This document shows positions 32,980-43,512 of a stretch of 64,000 nucleotides of DNA, piece by piece (position 1 is the stretch's first letter; the number at the start of each line of letters is the position of its first letter). The notes under the pieces were generated by a model, which saw only the letters and a list, made by a program, of their open reading frames with translations, was not told the DNA's origin and searched no databases. Both the position numbers and the translations under genes were made by a program. The stretch lies in assembly GCA_026545225.1 (NCBI GenBank), contig CM048845.1:29354001-29418000 (forward strand). Reading direction: 5' to 3'. The DNA comes from Cornus controversa. Lineage: Eukaryota > Streptophyta > Magnoliopsida > Cornales > Cornaceae.

Positions 32980-35900
32980 GTAAGCAAACATAGGCAACAA
33001 TGTGATCAAAAATATCATTGTGTCTATTTATCCTTTTAAATTTCATATAGATATATATTTATATAGGAAAATCATAAAAATAAAAAACTCCTTGTTAAAG
33101 CAGTAATCAAAATCTCATAGTTTAGAGCTGATTTCAACTATCATAATCAAACCTACTAGGCTACTATAATATTGCACAACTTTTCTCACTATAAAGTCCC
33201 CCAAATCTCGCCTCTTGAAAGATGAGCACAAAATTCCTTCTTTTTATTTATTTTATTTTAAAGAAGAAACATTTATAAAAACTTATAAAATTATAATTTC
33301 AGATAACAATCTCATTTTCCCTTCCCCTTCAACTTGTCTCAATTGAAATAGAGCCATTTGTATCATCTATTCATAAACCATAAAATTAGTGACCAAAATT
33401 AAGTTTACTTAACACTTAATTATATATATATATATATATTTTATTTTTTTTATTTTTTTTCTTTCTATTCAATAGTCCAACATGGGAAGCTCCAAAACTT
33501 GTCAACCTGCTGAACAAGTCTCCATCTAGGGTTTAAATTTTGTAACAATTAGCCAGAAAAGAGAGTTTTTCAGATACCATTCTAAGTGTTTCTGAAGATG
33601 TAGTAATAATTTTTGTCGTCGTCGCATCGCAAGGTCATTTGCATCAGTTCTTAACATTAAAAATGATAAATATATAGAGCTGAATTTCAATCTCAGACAA
33701 AATAAAAAAAAAAAACAATCCACCAGAATATAGCTAAATTACTATGATATTTGGTTTCATGATCTTATTTAATTAATTTTTTTGAAATGAAATTTGTCTC
33801 CCAGAGCAGAGCCTAGCCTCCTCAGGTCCCAGCTCTTATTGGGTATGGAAGGTTGAGGTTCAGTTGAAATTTGGGGTATTTGCCAAGCCCTTTGGTGGCA
33901 CAGGCATAGCGTATTCCACAAGCATTGCACAAAGTCTGAAATCAAAGCATACAATAATCGAAGGAAAATAAAAATAATAGAAATAAATATTGGACATTGC
34001 CAAAAATTGAATTTTTGAAGTTTGTTGTTTAACAGCATAGATGGTATGAGAAATTAGGAACACTTGAAAGAAAAGAAAATAACCTCTCTCACTATCATTT
34101 CTGGAGTTCTTATCTCTAAACTAATTTTATCTCTACATTTCACTCTCCATACCACACTATATCAGATTACATTGTTGGTGACGCTCTCAAAATGTCTTGA
34201 TTGTGTTCTTTAATGTCCTAAGCTAAATATCTGAGCATTCACACCTCTGCCTTTTTGATCTAAACTATGTGTAAGCTAGTCCCTATTTTCTGATTTCTGT
34301 TGCATTTGAGTCTGAACATCTGAGCTACATTTCAGCTCACTTTTTGCTGCCAAAATCTGTTATGTTGACTAACCTAATCTGAAGGTTCTTTGGGCAGCTT
34401 ATTAAGCTTTAAACAAGTATACTTAGTCATTTTAAGGCTACATTTGCTGAAGTAAATTTGATATATTGACTGCTTAACAATTTCATAGTCTGAAGCCTCA
34501 ATATCTAAGATGAACAATGTATGTTAAGCTCAACCTGTTGCTGTCATGTGATTAATCTGTTCTGCATGTACACTAATGATTACTTATGTCTGAAACTGGT
34601 TAAGCATGCTTATTTAAGTAGGTTAAAGTTGAACCATAATCTGGCTTGATGTCCTTGAGCTTAATTAACATGTTTTGTACCCTAAACTAAAATCTACTGC
34701 ATTGTTAACTGCTAAAAATTGCACTGGCTTTGTTAGATTGCTTTAACTTGATTCTGAACTATTTTAGATCATCTTAACATGTTTAAAAATTTAGTTATGA
34801 TCTGTTTAAACTTGCAAGAAGATAAATTAGGGGCTGTGTTGAATTTAGCTCATGTGTAGCCTGATTTATGCTCTTAATTACTATTAAATTATGTTCTTTC
34901 TGTCAGAACATGTCTAAAATAGATAATTATGGATTAAATATAGCTGAGCATGTTTTAATTATTAATGTTAAAAGTCTATTAAAGCTCAGTGTTATCTTAA
35001 TTAGTATAGGATCGAATCAGTATTTGACACTCCTTATTCAGCTGTTGCATCATTTATAGATGAATTTTGGTCCAATGAACTGACAAACTAGTGTAGATGA
35101 ATTTTTTATAGGCCATTATTATTCTAGCAAACCTATTTTATCATGACAAACATGTATGTGCTGTTTTAAGGCTCATTTGGTAGTTGATCTTGTTTTTGAC
35201 TAACTGGAAGCTCCTTGTGACTCAAAGTTATTGTCAATAGTCTTTTAGAAATATATGAATATATCACTAGCTGATTTTTGTGACTGTAATCTATTTGAGC
35301 ATATTTCAACTTACTTTATAATTCAACAAAAAAACCAGTTATTTTTGCAAACACTAACCATCCAATAATGGTTTCTAATCACATGTCATAGTACTGGAAA
35401 ATGAAAAAAAAAAAAGTCATTTCTTGGTTCTGCCTACAAGGTTGCTGAGAGGAAAGACAAGTGATAGACCAATCACTTGACATTATTTTGTACAATGTTC
35501 CTATCCCTGCTCTCAAACTCAAACCTATCAATCCAAACTTTTGCCATTGCACCAAACAATGGCCCATTATACGTTGAGACATTCAAATTGTTGTATTAAA
35601 TGCATATAAAAATATTTAAATCTGATCAAAAACAGATTGAAGCCATTCAACTCCCCCAAATGCTTGGTAAATCACTATTGACTAATTAAGTTTCCATAAG
35701 GCATCCAAACAACCCATTAGTAAATTCTATCATTTTTACAAACATTCATACCTTTCACTTCAAATTGTCATTTTAGTCAAAATTAGTTATCATATATATG
35801 TTAATCACAAAATAATTATTTCACAATGCTTCTTTTTTAATACATTTCTAAACGATAACCATTACATTCAAAATTTTGAGTTCCCAGTTGACTATCCACC

Positions 35901-36479
35901 ACCACTGCACTATCAAGGGGCACTAAGGTTTTTTCAATAAGGTAGAGTAATTAAAGGGCACCTAGTTGCATTTGAAAAACAATAAATAAAACTAAACAAC
36001 TTACTCAAATTAGAATACCAACCTCTAAATAACAAAAACAATTTTTTCCACATTTACACTATTGATAGTCGCTCCACACGATAGTAATAAAATTCTAGTT
36101 CCAACAAAAAATAGCCAAATAAAAAATAAAAAGAAACAATATTTAAGTACAATCACAAGGCCTAAATCATCAGTAACCATTAGCATCAAGAAAACCCACA
36201 CAAATAGTAATAAAATCGAAAACTAAGCATTTTTTTAAAATTTAGAGTTACACTGATAACAAAATTAGACAACAGACATTAGAAGTGCAGTGAAATATAA
36301 AGATTTCTAAAGAATGAAATAAAGCCCTAGTATTGAAGCCCTCTGCAGAAACTGGTTCTTCGATCTTAATATGCTCGCTGAAAGAAATGATTTTAGATAT
36401 ACAATATATCTATTAAAATGACGTAGTTTTATGCACTAAATAATATATACAGCGTATATTTTCTCACCAGATAAGGCAT
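31221..36479. other. Long non-coding 5' part of CACTA element
   Basis: More than 5 kb without a recognisable gene. It contains a 33-bp direct repeat (32241-32273 and 32325-32357, acatcatatcatWgttaagg and on), microsatellites at 31904-31924, 32935-32978 and 33421-33441, and T/A-rich sequence of intron character. The short frames on both strands show no domain. Other nested elements may be present but no ends were found. Confidence 0.5.
32934..32978. repeat. (TA)n(CA)n microsatellite
   Basis: TATATATATATA directly followed by about 15 CA units. Confidence 0.95.
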
Positions 36480-36674
36480 AAGGCGCGAAATTTCCTGCTG
36501 TGAATTTTGGTGAACAATTTTTAGGGATTTAGTGATGGTATCTAAAAAACCGTCACTAAAACTAAGGTCATTAGGGATGGTCCAAATTCACCGTGCCCAA
36601 TAATAAGATTATTAGTGACGGTTTTTTGGACTATCACTAAAGGGCTGTTCCTAAAAAGCCAATTTCTTATAGTG
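36480..36674 (-). mobile_element. End of a second, different CACTA element
   Basis: Read on the minus strand from 36674: CACTATAAGAAATTGGC, then subterminal repeats with CCAAAAAACCGTCACTAA and its inverse. The TIR differs from the outer element (CACTACAAGAAAATTAG). No matching second end with the 3-bp duplicate of the adjoining atc was found to the left, so the element is truncated or decayed. Confidence 0.65.
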
Positions 36675-37627
36675 ATCATGTAACAATGCCAGTGGCAATT
36701 TTGTGAAGTGTCAGCAAATTTCTTTTTTTTATTTATTTATTATTTTCTCAATACACAATAATAAAGACATTGCATTTAAAATTGTGCTTTGTTGTAGTTT
36801 TGCTTATTAATTTCATTCCTTTGGTTCTGGTTGCTAATTGTTACCTCTCACTCAAACCTAAGGCTTACCTCTCACGATAACAATCGACTACCATTTGACA
36901 ACCATTGGTGATGACCTTCAAGAGTTTGCTACCCTCTATTGTGCCTTTGACGAATTCAACACCACTTTCCAAACTGGGCATAGTCAGGTAGACCACCTCT
37001 CTCTCTCTCTCTCTCATCACCATTGAAGCATTCATCTTTTTTATTTTAATCTTCAGTAAGCTTCTTTCATCATTACAATTTCTTATGCCAAGAATTTTTT
37101 CTATTTATATATATATATAATCGTTATATGTGTGCACTACTATTACCATTATCATTATTATCATCTTGTGATAAGTTTTAGTATTCTTCCACTTTTAATT
37201 ACATATAGTGGAATTCAATTATAAATTCTACTGCTCTCTCCTTGTACGGTGTTTTTGGAGATTAATTACTTTTGTTTCGAGGGTTTTATGGATAATTTTA
37301 AGGATTTTATCAACCTAAAAAAAGTTCATTGCTAAAGCATATTGTTTTCTCTATGCAGTTTCAAGCTGATATTTCCTCGGAGGATTTTTTCTACTCCCTA
37401 CATTTTGTCATTTGTTTCACGATGAACCTTGTTTAGGTTTATTGGTCACTTCTACTAGTAGTTGCCTATTGTTGAATAAATTAGGAAGGAGACATGGATA
37501 AAGGCTGGATGCACCTTCATAACAGGTTATTATAACCTAAATAACCTTACCCATAACAATTTAGACATTATACGTCCTGTCATTCTTGTCATAATAAAAA
37601 TTTTGACTTTCCGATTGTAGAGCCTCA
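36675..37627 (+). other. Leader or intron before the TNP2-type gene
   Basis: Holds the second copy of the leader repeat (36820-36925), a (CT)n run at 36993-37014 and T-rich intron-like sequence ending ccgattgtag just before the TNP2 reading frame at ~37621. No ORF of interest. Confidence 0.5.
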
Positions 37628-38904
37628 ATGGAGTATTTAAATGGAGCACGTAGATTTGCCAATTGGGCCCCACGTAATGCAAGAAATCCAGCTAAGATTA
37701 TATACCCCTGTAAACATTGTCTAAACTCACAATATCAACATTTTAATATGGTGTACGAGCACTTAGTGATAAATGGAATGAATTCTGCTTATGCTTACAC
37801 TGTATGGGCCTTTCATGGAGAGAATCGGGTTACATATGTAGAAAATGAAGGCACTGAAGATGGTGTGGAAATGCCTGAAATGTATGAGATGTTTAGAGAT
37901 GTGTATTTTGATGGTGAAAAAAATGCTACAACAGATCCCACTTACAGAAGTAGAGAGTTTAAGTTCAGAGAGGCTTTGGAAAAGGCTGAAACTCCTCTAT
38001 ATCCTAATTGCACGAAGTATACAATTATGTCAGCAATAGTTGCTTTATATAAGCACAAAGCTACTCATAATCTATCAGATACTGAATTTGATGAGCTTTT
38101 TAAGATTATTCGTGATATGCTTCTGGCAGATAACAACCTTCCTGAGGGGATCGATGCAACAAAGAAGTAATTGAAGATATTTGATTTGGGGTATGAAAAA
38201 ATATATGTGTGTATCAATGATTGTTGTCTTTTTAGAAAAGAAAATGAGAATCTGATTGCATGTCCAAAATGTGGTGCTTCACGGTGGAAAGTGAATGAAC
38301 ATACTAAAAAAATTCGAAATGGGGTTCCGGCTAAGCTGTTGCAGTACTTTCCAATAATACCAAAATTTAGGCAATTATTTCGATCAGTTGAAAAGGCTGA
38401 ACAAGTATTATGGCATTCAACTTATAAAAGTCATGATAACAAAATGCGACATCCAGTTGATTCATGTGCATGGGAATTGATTGATAAAAAGTGGCCAAAT
38501 TTTGCATCAGATCCTCGAAATTTGAGGCTTGGCCTTGCAACTGATGGGTTTAATCCATTCGGTGACCTTAGCTCTAAGCATAGTTGTTGGCCTGTGATTT
38601 TAGTATTATACAATTTTGACCCGTTGCTTTGTATGTCTAAAGAGAATATGATGTTGACGTTGTTAATCTCAGGACCAAAGCAACCAGGAAATGACATTGA
38701 TGTGTATTTGGAGCCACTACTAGAAGATTTAAAATTATTATGGGAAAAAGGTGTTAGCTTTATGATTTATTCACTAAATCCTTGTTTAATTTGAGGGTGG
38801 TTTTGATGTGGACAATCAAAGATCTTCCAGCCTATTCTAATTTGTCTGGCCAAGCAACAAAAGGTGACTTTGGTTGTCTAGTGTGTGTTAAAGACACATA
38901 TTTT
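37621..38904 (+). pseudogene. CACTA TNP2-type transposase, N-terminal half, broken
   Basis: The transposase-associated domain is readable from 37628: YPCKHCLNSQYQHFNMVYEH then INGMNSAYAYTVWAFHGE, the Cys/His pattern of that domain. After a TAA at 38168 the same frame continues with LIACPKCGASRW (zinc-binding pair), KLLQYFPIIPKFRQLF and DPRNLRLGLATDGFNPFGD, the start of the transposase core with its conserved LATDGFNPF. Next comes ILVLYNFDPLLCM and GPKQPGNDIDVYLEPL. A frameshift near 38790 leads into MWTIKDLPAYSNLSG and KGDFGCLVC. At ~38905 the gene stops and pararetrovirus DNA begins. About 300-400 further codons of the core are absent on the other side. Confidence 0.92.
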
Positions 38905-39110
38905 GATAAAAAACAATTGCAAAGTTTTTTAGGACTCCTAAATTATGGACGAAATTTTATTAAAAATATTTCTAAAAAAGAAATTCCTTTGTTTAAAAAA
39001 CTTAAAAAAGATCAAACTTTTACATGGACACAAGAAGATAGTTATGTCATACAGCAGATAAAAAAGGATCTCGCTGATATTCCTAATGTTTATTTTCCTC
39101 AAACATTCTA
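38905..39110 (+). pseudogene. Pararetrovirus RT/RNase H connection fragment
   Basis: The frame reads QLQSFLGLLNYGRNFIKNIS and further Lys-rich sequence ending in a stop at 39109-39111. The FLGLLNYxRxFI block follows the RT core in Caulimoviridae polyproteins. The RT catalytic core upstream and the RNase H downstream are both missing. It lies in opposite orientation to the viral DNA to its right, so it marks an inversion or a second viral fragment. Confidence 0.8.
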
Positions 39111-39162
39111 GATTGTTCTAGATCGATTTTTTTTGGAGATAAAATAATTCCATGCTTCTGTA

Positions 39163-40347
39163 TTATTTTACAGAATAATTTAAGATAAGATCCCATTGGC
39201 GAAGCCAAGCTAACACATCTCCTTGAAGTGTTGCTGCAATATAACCGAGGAAACGTTCTTTATTCCAGACTGATTTATAATTATTAATGAGAATGGACAG
39301 GGATTGTGCCCAGTTATTAATAGCTTGTTCTTGATCTTTGAATGGAACATTAGTGAGATCAAGATAAGTACCATTTTGTGCCACAGTATTCTTATTTAAG
39401 TCATCTTTTCGACTTAGGCTAGGTTTTGGATTTGAAGCTTGTCTTTCTTCAGTTTTTGTTGGAAAGACTTGTTCAAAATCTTCAGAGAGACTGTAGTCTC
39501 CAAAAAGGTCTGGATCGAGTGGATCTTCAATTTTTCTTTTTGACAATCTAGGATGAGATGTTGAAGGGACAGTGGTTGAAGGATTTTCAACTTCTATTTC
39601 TTCATCGTATTCTGTAGACGTTGATCTTTCTTCGTCTTCTGATTCGGATGAGTTACTAGATTCTTCAGTTACTTTCTTAACTGAATCTTCTTCAGAATCA
39701 GATACCATGTTGATCTGATAGTGAAAGTGTTGTAAAAGTTCTTCATATTCTAAGGAAGTTTCCCTTATTTGTTGAAGAATTTTATTTCTTTCGTTAATAT
39801 TTAGATCAGGGTCTTTATATATTTCCCTCCAATAATCTAAAATTTCAACGATATTTTCGTATTCATTTTGATTAAAGATCTTTTCAGGGTTTTTTCTATA
39901 AAAGATTAGAATATCTTCTGTTCCATAGTAAAGATTTTTAATAGTATGAACTGTTTGTTCCATTTGATCATTAGCTGGATATAGGTCAGCTAATTTTTCA
40001 TTTCTAACTTTCTTGAGGTTTTCAATTAAGGTGGATAATTCCTGACTTTTTTCTGTCATATCAGAAAGGTCAAGAATTCCTTGGAAATAGTTGATTTTGC
40101 TATCGATTTTTTCAAGTGCATTTGTTATGTACTCTAAAGAGTTTTCTACAACCTGGGATGTAGAATGATACTGTTGTTGGAAATTTTTATTCCAAGATGA
40201 TATAATATCTATAAGAGAGTTGATACTAGAACTGATCTTTGTTAGATCATGTTCATCACTATTCTTTATATGAATAGAATGATTATAGTTGTTAATATCT
40301 TTTCCTAGCCACTTACATATATAATCGAATTCTTTTTCTTCTGCCAT
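39163..40347 (-). pseudogene. Pararetrovirus open frame, N-terminal/coat-protein region, truncated
   Basis: A 394-codon frame is open without a stop. Residues 1-150 are predicted helical and heptad-like; ~215-270 is a very acidic Ser/Glu stretch (SDSEEDSVKK, SESEDEERSTSTEYDEE); ~270-290 is basic. From ~335 comes VPFKDQEQAINNWAQ and GYIAATLQGDVLAWLRQW, similar to the start of the capsid domain of Caulimoviridae and retrotransposon gag proteins. Then the frame leaves homology and ends (NYSVK), so the C-terminal capsid part with its zinc knuckle is lost. ATG 40345-40347 lies about 258 bp after the PBS. The assignment rests on this context and on the capsid-like block; the exact virus group is unknown. 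Confidence 0.7.
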
Positions 40348-40604
40348 TCTGGATTTTTAAGGGTTCTTAAGACCTCCTACAAACTCTAATGGTTTTATAG
40401 CAAGGCTTGACAGCGTCCTAACGTTTCACAGACAACAGGGACAAACAAGCAAAATAAAACTAGTATACAAGCAAATCAGATTTATAAAAACCAGAAATGA
40501 AGCAAGGAGAAAATAGAAACACAATATGTAAATAATAGGAAAATACTTTATATAAACACAAAGATAAAAAGAACAACTTACAACAACCCAGGCTTTGGAA
40601 CAAA

Positions 40605-40616
40605 GCTCTAATACCA
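40605..40616 (-). other. Pararetrovirus primer-binding site
   Basis: On the minus strand TGGTATTAGAGC, one base off the initiator-Met complement TGGTATCAGAGC. It lies about 112 bp downstream of a TATA box and upstream of the long viral frame, as in Caulimoviridae genomes. Confidence 0.75.
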
Positions 40617-40727
40617 TTTACAAAACCAAAACACAGCGGATTGCAGAGTTACTACAAGACAACAAAAACATAAAAACATAAGAAAGCATATGATACAAGA
40701 TGATCCTCGTCTTCAGTCTTGGTTTTT

Positions 40728-40735
40728 CCTTTATA
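40728..40735 (-). promoter_or_regulatory. Probable pararetrovirus promoter TATA box
   Basis: TATAAAGG in minus orientation, within tgtcTATAAAGGaaaaac. Position relative to the PBS fits the promoter that makes the pregenomic RNA in this family. Confidence 0.6.
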
Positions 40736-41450
40736 GACAGGAAAAGATGAGTGACTGATGACCGGAGTCTGCTACAGGAACCCATTTTTTACTGTTCATT
40801 TCTGTAGACTTTTGGATTTATTGGCCGACAAAAGACTGTGATGAGTTTTGTCGATCACTGTGCTGCCGACACTTGCTTTTTACTGTGCTGGTGAAGAGAT
40901 TTCTTGTCGTGTACTAGATTATTTGCAGTAGTTTAGAAGAAATTTATCCTTCCATCATATTGAGGATATTATGGAGTTCATAACCATCAAATTCTAGAGG
41001 AGTCTCAGGGCTTTGAGCGTCATGCAGGTTAGCATAGTGGTCATCCATTTCAGCTGAATGAAGAATATCTGTAGAAACCGTGCCCAATTTTGGCTGATTT
41101 TTCAATTTTTGTCATTTATTACTTTAAATGCATTTTAAATGATGTTTAACATGTTTTGAATGCGGGGAACATGTTTGGAGGGCTGGTATAGGGTTTTGGA
41201 AAGTTTTGGGGACTCTTGGCAAAAGTTGACTTTTTTGAGTTTGGTCAACCTAGGGGTGTGGGCCTTGTGGGCCTAGAAACTTTAAAAGTGTCGGAATGAC
41301 TTCAAAATTTGAGGATAGCTTAAATAGAATATTTGACGCGTAACGGAGTTGATTTCGTGTCAATCTGAGTTACAGAACTCTGAAAATGAGCCCGAGAAGG
41401 TTTTGCAAAAAGGTGATGGCAAACTAGTAATTAAGAGGAGGCCACTTAAC

Positions 41451-41459
41451 TATAAATAC
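41451..41459 (+). promoter_or_regulatory. TATA box of LTR C
   Basis: TATAAATAC, 381 bp from the LTR start, the same spacing as in LTR A. Confidence 0.7.
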
Positions 41460-43288
41460 TAAGAGAGATCAGCTCTTCTCTCAATTTTCATCCCAGCAGC
41501 CGAGAGAGAGAGATATATATGTATATACATACAAGCTACATCTCCTCCTCTTCTTCACTAGATTTGAGGGCCTTAGAGTGGGATTTTGATTTTACCAAAG
41601 AAGGAAGAAACGATCTACGCATCGAAGGCTCGAGATTGATCGATTCAAAAATCATTTCGGAAGAAGTTGGATTTTTGAGAGATTAGGGGAAATCAATTGG
41701 AAGCTCTTCCAATTTGAGGTAGGGGTGCTAGACTCATCTTTACTTTGATTCTATAGGTCACATATTTGTGACATGAAAGATAGATTGGGATTTCTTGAGT
41801 TTAGGGTTATGTATATGTGTATATATGTATACCAATGTGATTATGCATGTATAAATGTCTAGCATGTTGATTAGAACTTATATATGTTGTGTATGTGCAA
41901 ATGAGACTATGAATGTTCTTGATGAAAAATGTGATCATTTGGTGAAAATATGAAAAATGTGAGTTTTATAGACTTGTGCATGAAAGATATGATTTTTCTT
42001 GTGAAATGCATAAGCATGATAATTTTCATGGTATGAGTGTGTTGACATTGTGACAAGCTTAAGATGAGAAAGAAAAGTGCATTGTTTTGACAAAAGCATT
42101 GCATTATGTGGATTTTGTGCATTTATTTGATATGTGTACATTATATGAAAAGCGAGGTTTTTGGGGCATGTGTGAGAATTAATAAGGGTATTGAACTCTA
42201 GGGTGCAAGACCCAAAACTTGGCCAAGCGGGTGTCGCTTCCGTCGGGTTAGTAGCCCGAAAAGCGTGAGCAAAGTATGTGGTCCCAACGTGACCCTTACT
42301 ACGGATTGTGATAAGCGAAGTCCTCAGTTGAATTGATTTTCGAATTTATGTGGCGTGAGTTATACATGTATATATTGTGGTTTGCTAAATCGGATATATA
42401 TATATGTATGTAAATGCATTGAGATGTGAAGCATCACGCATGATTTGAAAAATGTGTTTGTTTATGGGTTAAAAGCATGTATACTTGCCATGTAGACATG
42501 TAGGGATTTCATATGCATCCATGCATGGCCGCCTGAGTTAGAGTGGGGTTGGGTGAATCATTCCTACTGAGCCGCAGTGTTGCTCACCCCCCATTTATAT
42601 AAACTTTTTCAGATAAGGCGCCAATGGAAGACGGATAGCTCTATGGATATGTTGAGCTTATTTTTGGACTTTTGCTCTTTTAAATGTCCATGCTGGCTTG
42701 TGGCATGTAGACAATGGTTGTGGTGTTGCCTTTACATTTGTACCTTTTTATGTATGTGAAATCCAAATGTAAGTGCCACACTTGTAGGAAAGTGATTTTT
42801 GAGAAATGTATGTTTAATGGCTTCCTTTATTTGAGACTTGTGGAATGTATGCAAAAAGGGCCATTTGAATTCTTATATGTATGGTTCCATGGATTATGTA
42901 TGGATTCGGAATTTAAATAGATGAATGTATTCTTTTGTCTCTTGTATCTTAATTTCGTGGATATGAATGTTTAGAATTGTGGGTTTATGTTGGAATCATG
43001 GTTGTAAGATCTCAATGTATAAGTTAGATTGCATGGTTGGGTTAATGAAGATCACCTTTGGAAAAATGAGGATGGTTTGGTTCACTTGAATTTTATGTGC
43101 ATTGTGAGCTTAGGATGAGTTTTCTATGATTATGCAAGATTTGAGGTTCAAATGTATAGGTTGATGTGTGAGTATGATTTTATATCAATGGTAGATGATT
43201 TATATGAGATATGAATGATCTAAGGTGGTTTGGTTGAGATTTGGGTTCAATTTGATCTTGTATAGGTGTTTGGGGAATCTAGGCAGTG

Positions 43289-43512
43289 CATTTCGATTAA
43301 TCGAAATGCCCATTTCGATTAATCGAGATGCCCATCTCGATTGATCGAAATGGTTGCGAGATTTTATGATTTTTCAGGCTTAATTTCGATTAATCGAAGT
43401 CCCAATCTCGATTAATCGAAATATTGCAGATCCAAGGTACTGAGGGGGTGTTTTCTTCAATTAATGGGGTCAAAATCTTGATTAATCGAGATGAATCTCG
43501 ATTGATCGAGAT
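43289..43512. repeat. TCGATTAATCGA palindrome cluster in LTR C
   Basis: Seven blocks of (a)tYtcgattRatcgaRat plus one decayed block, spaced 10-70 bp. Each core TCGATTAATCGA is its own reverse complement. It lies at the relative position of the GTCGAC clusters in LTR A and LTR 2. Confidence 0.92.

Noticed and set aside
38782..39111. One 109-codon frame as a single protein
   Set aside because: The first ~40 codons are TNP2 transposase and the rest is viral RT/RNase H connection; it is a junction frame.
39163..40347. 394-codon frame as a host gene
   Set aside because: It has no introns, is preceded by an initiator-Met PBS and viral-type TATA, and its C-terminal block looks like a capsid/gag domain that is cut short.
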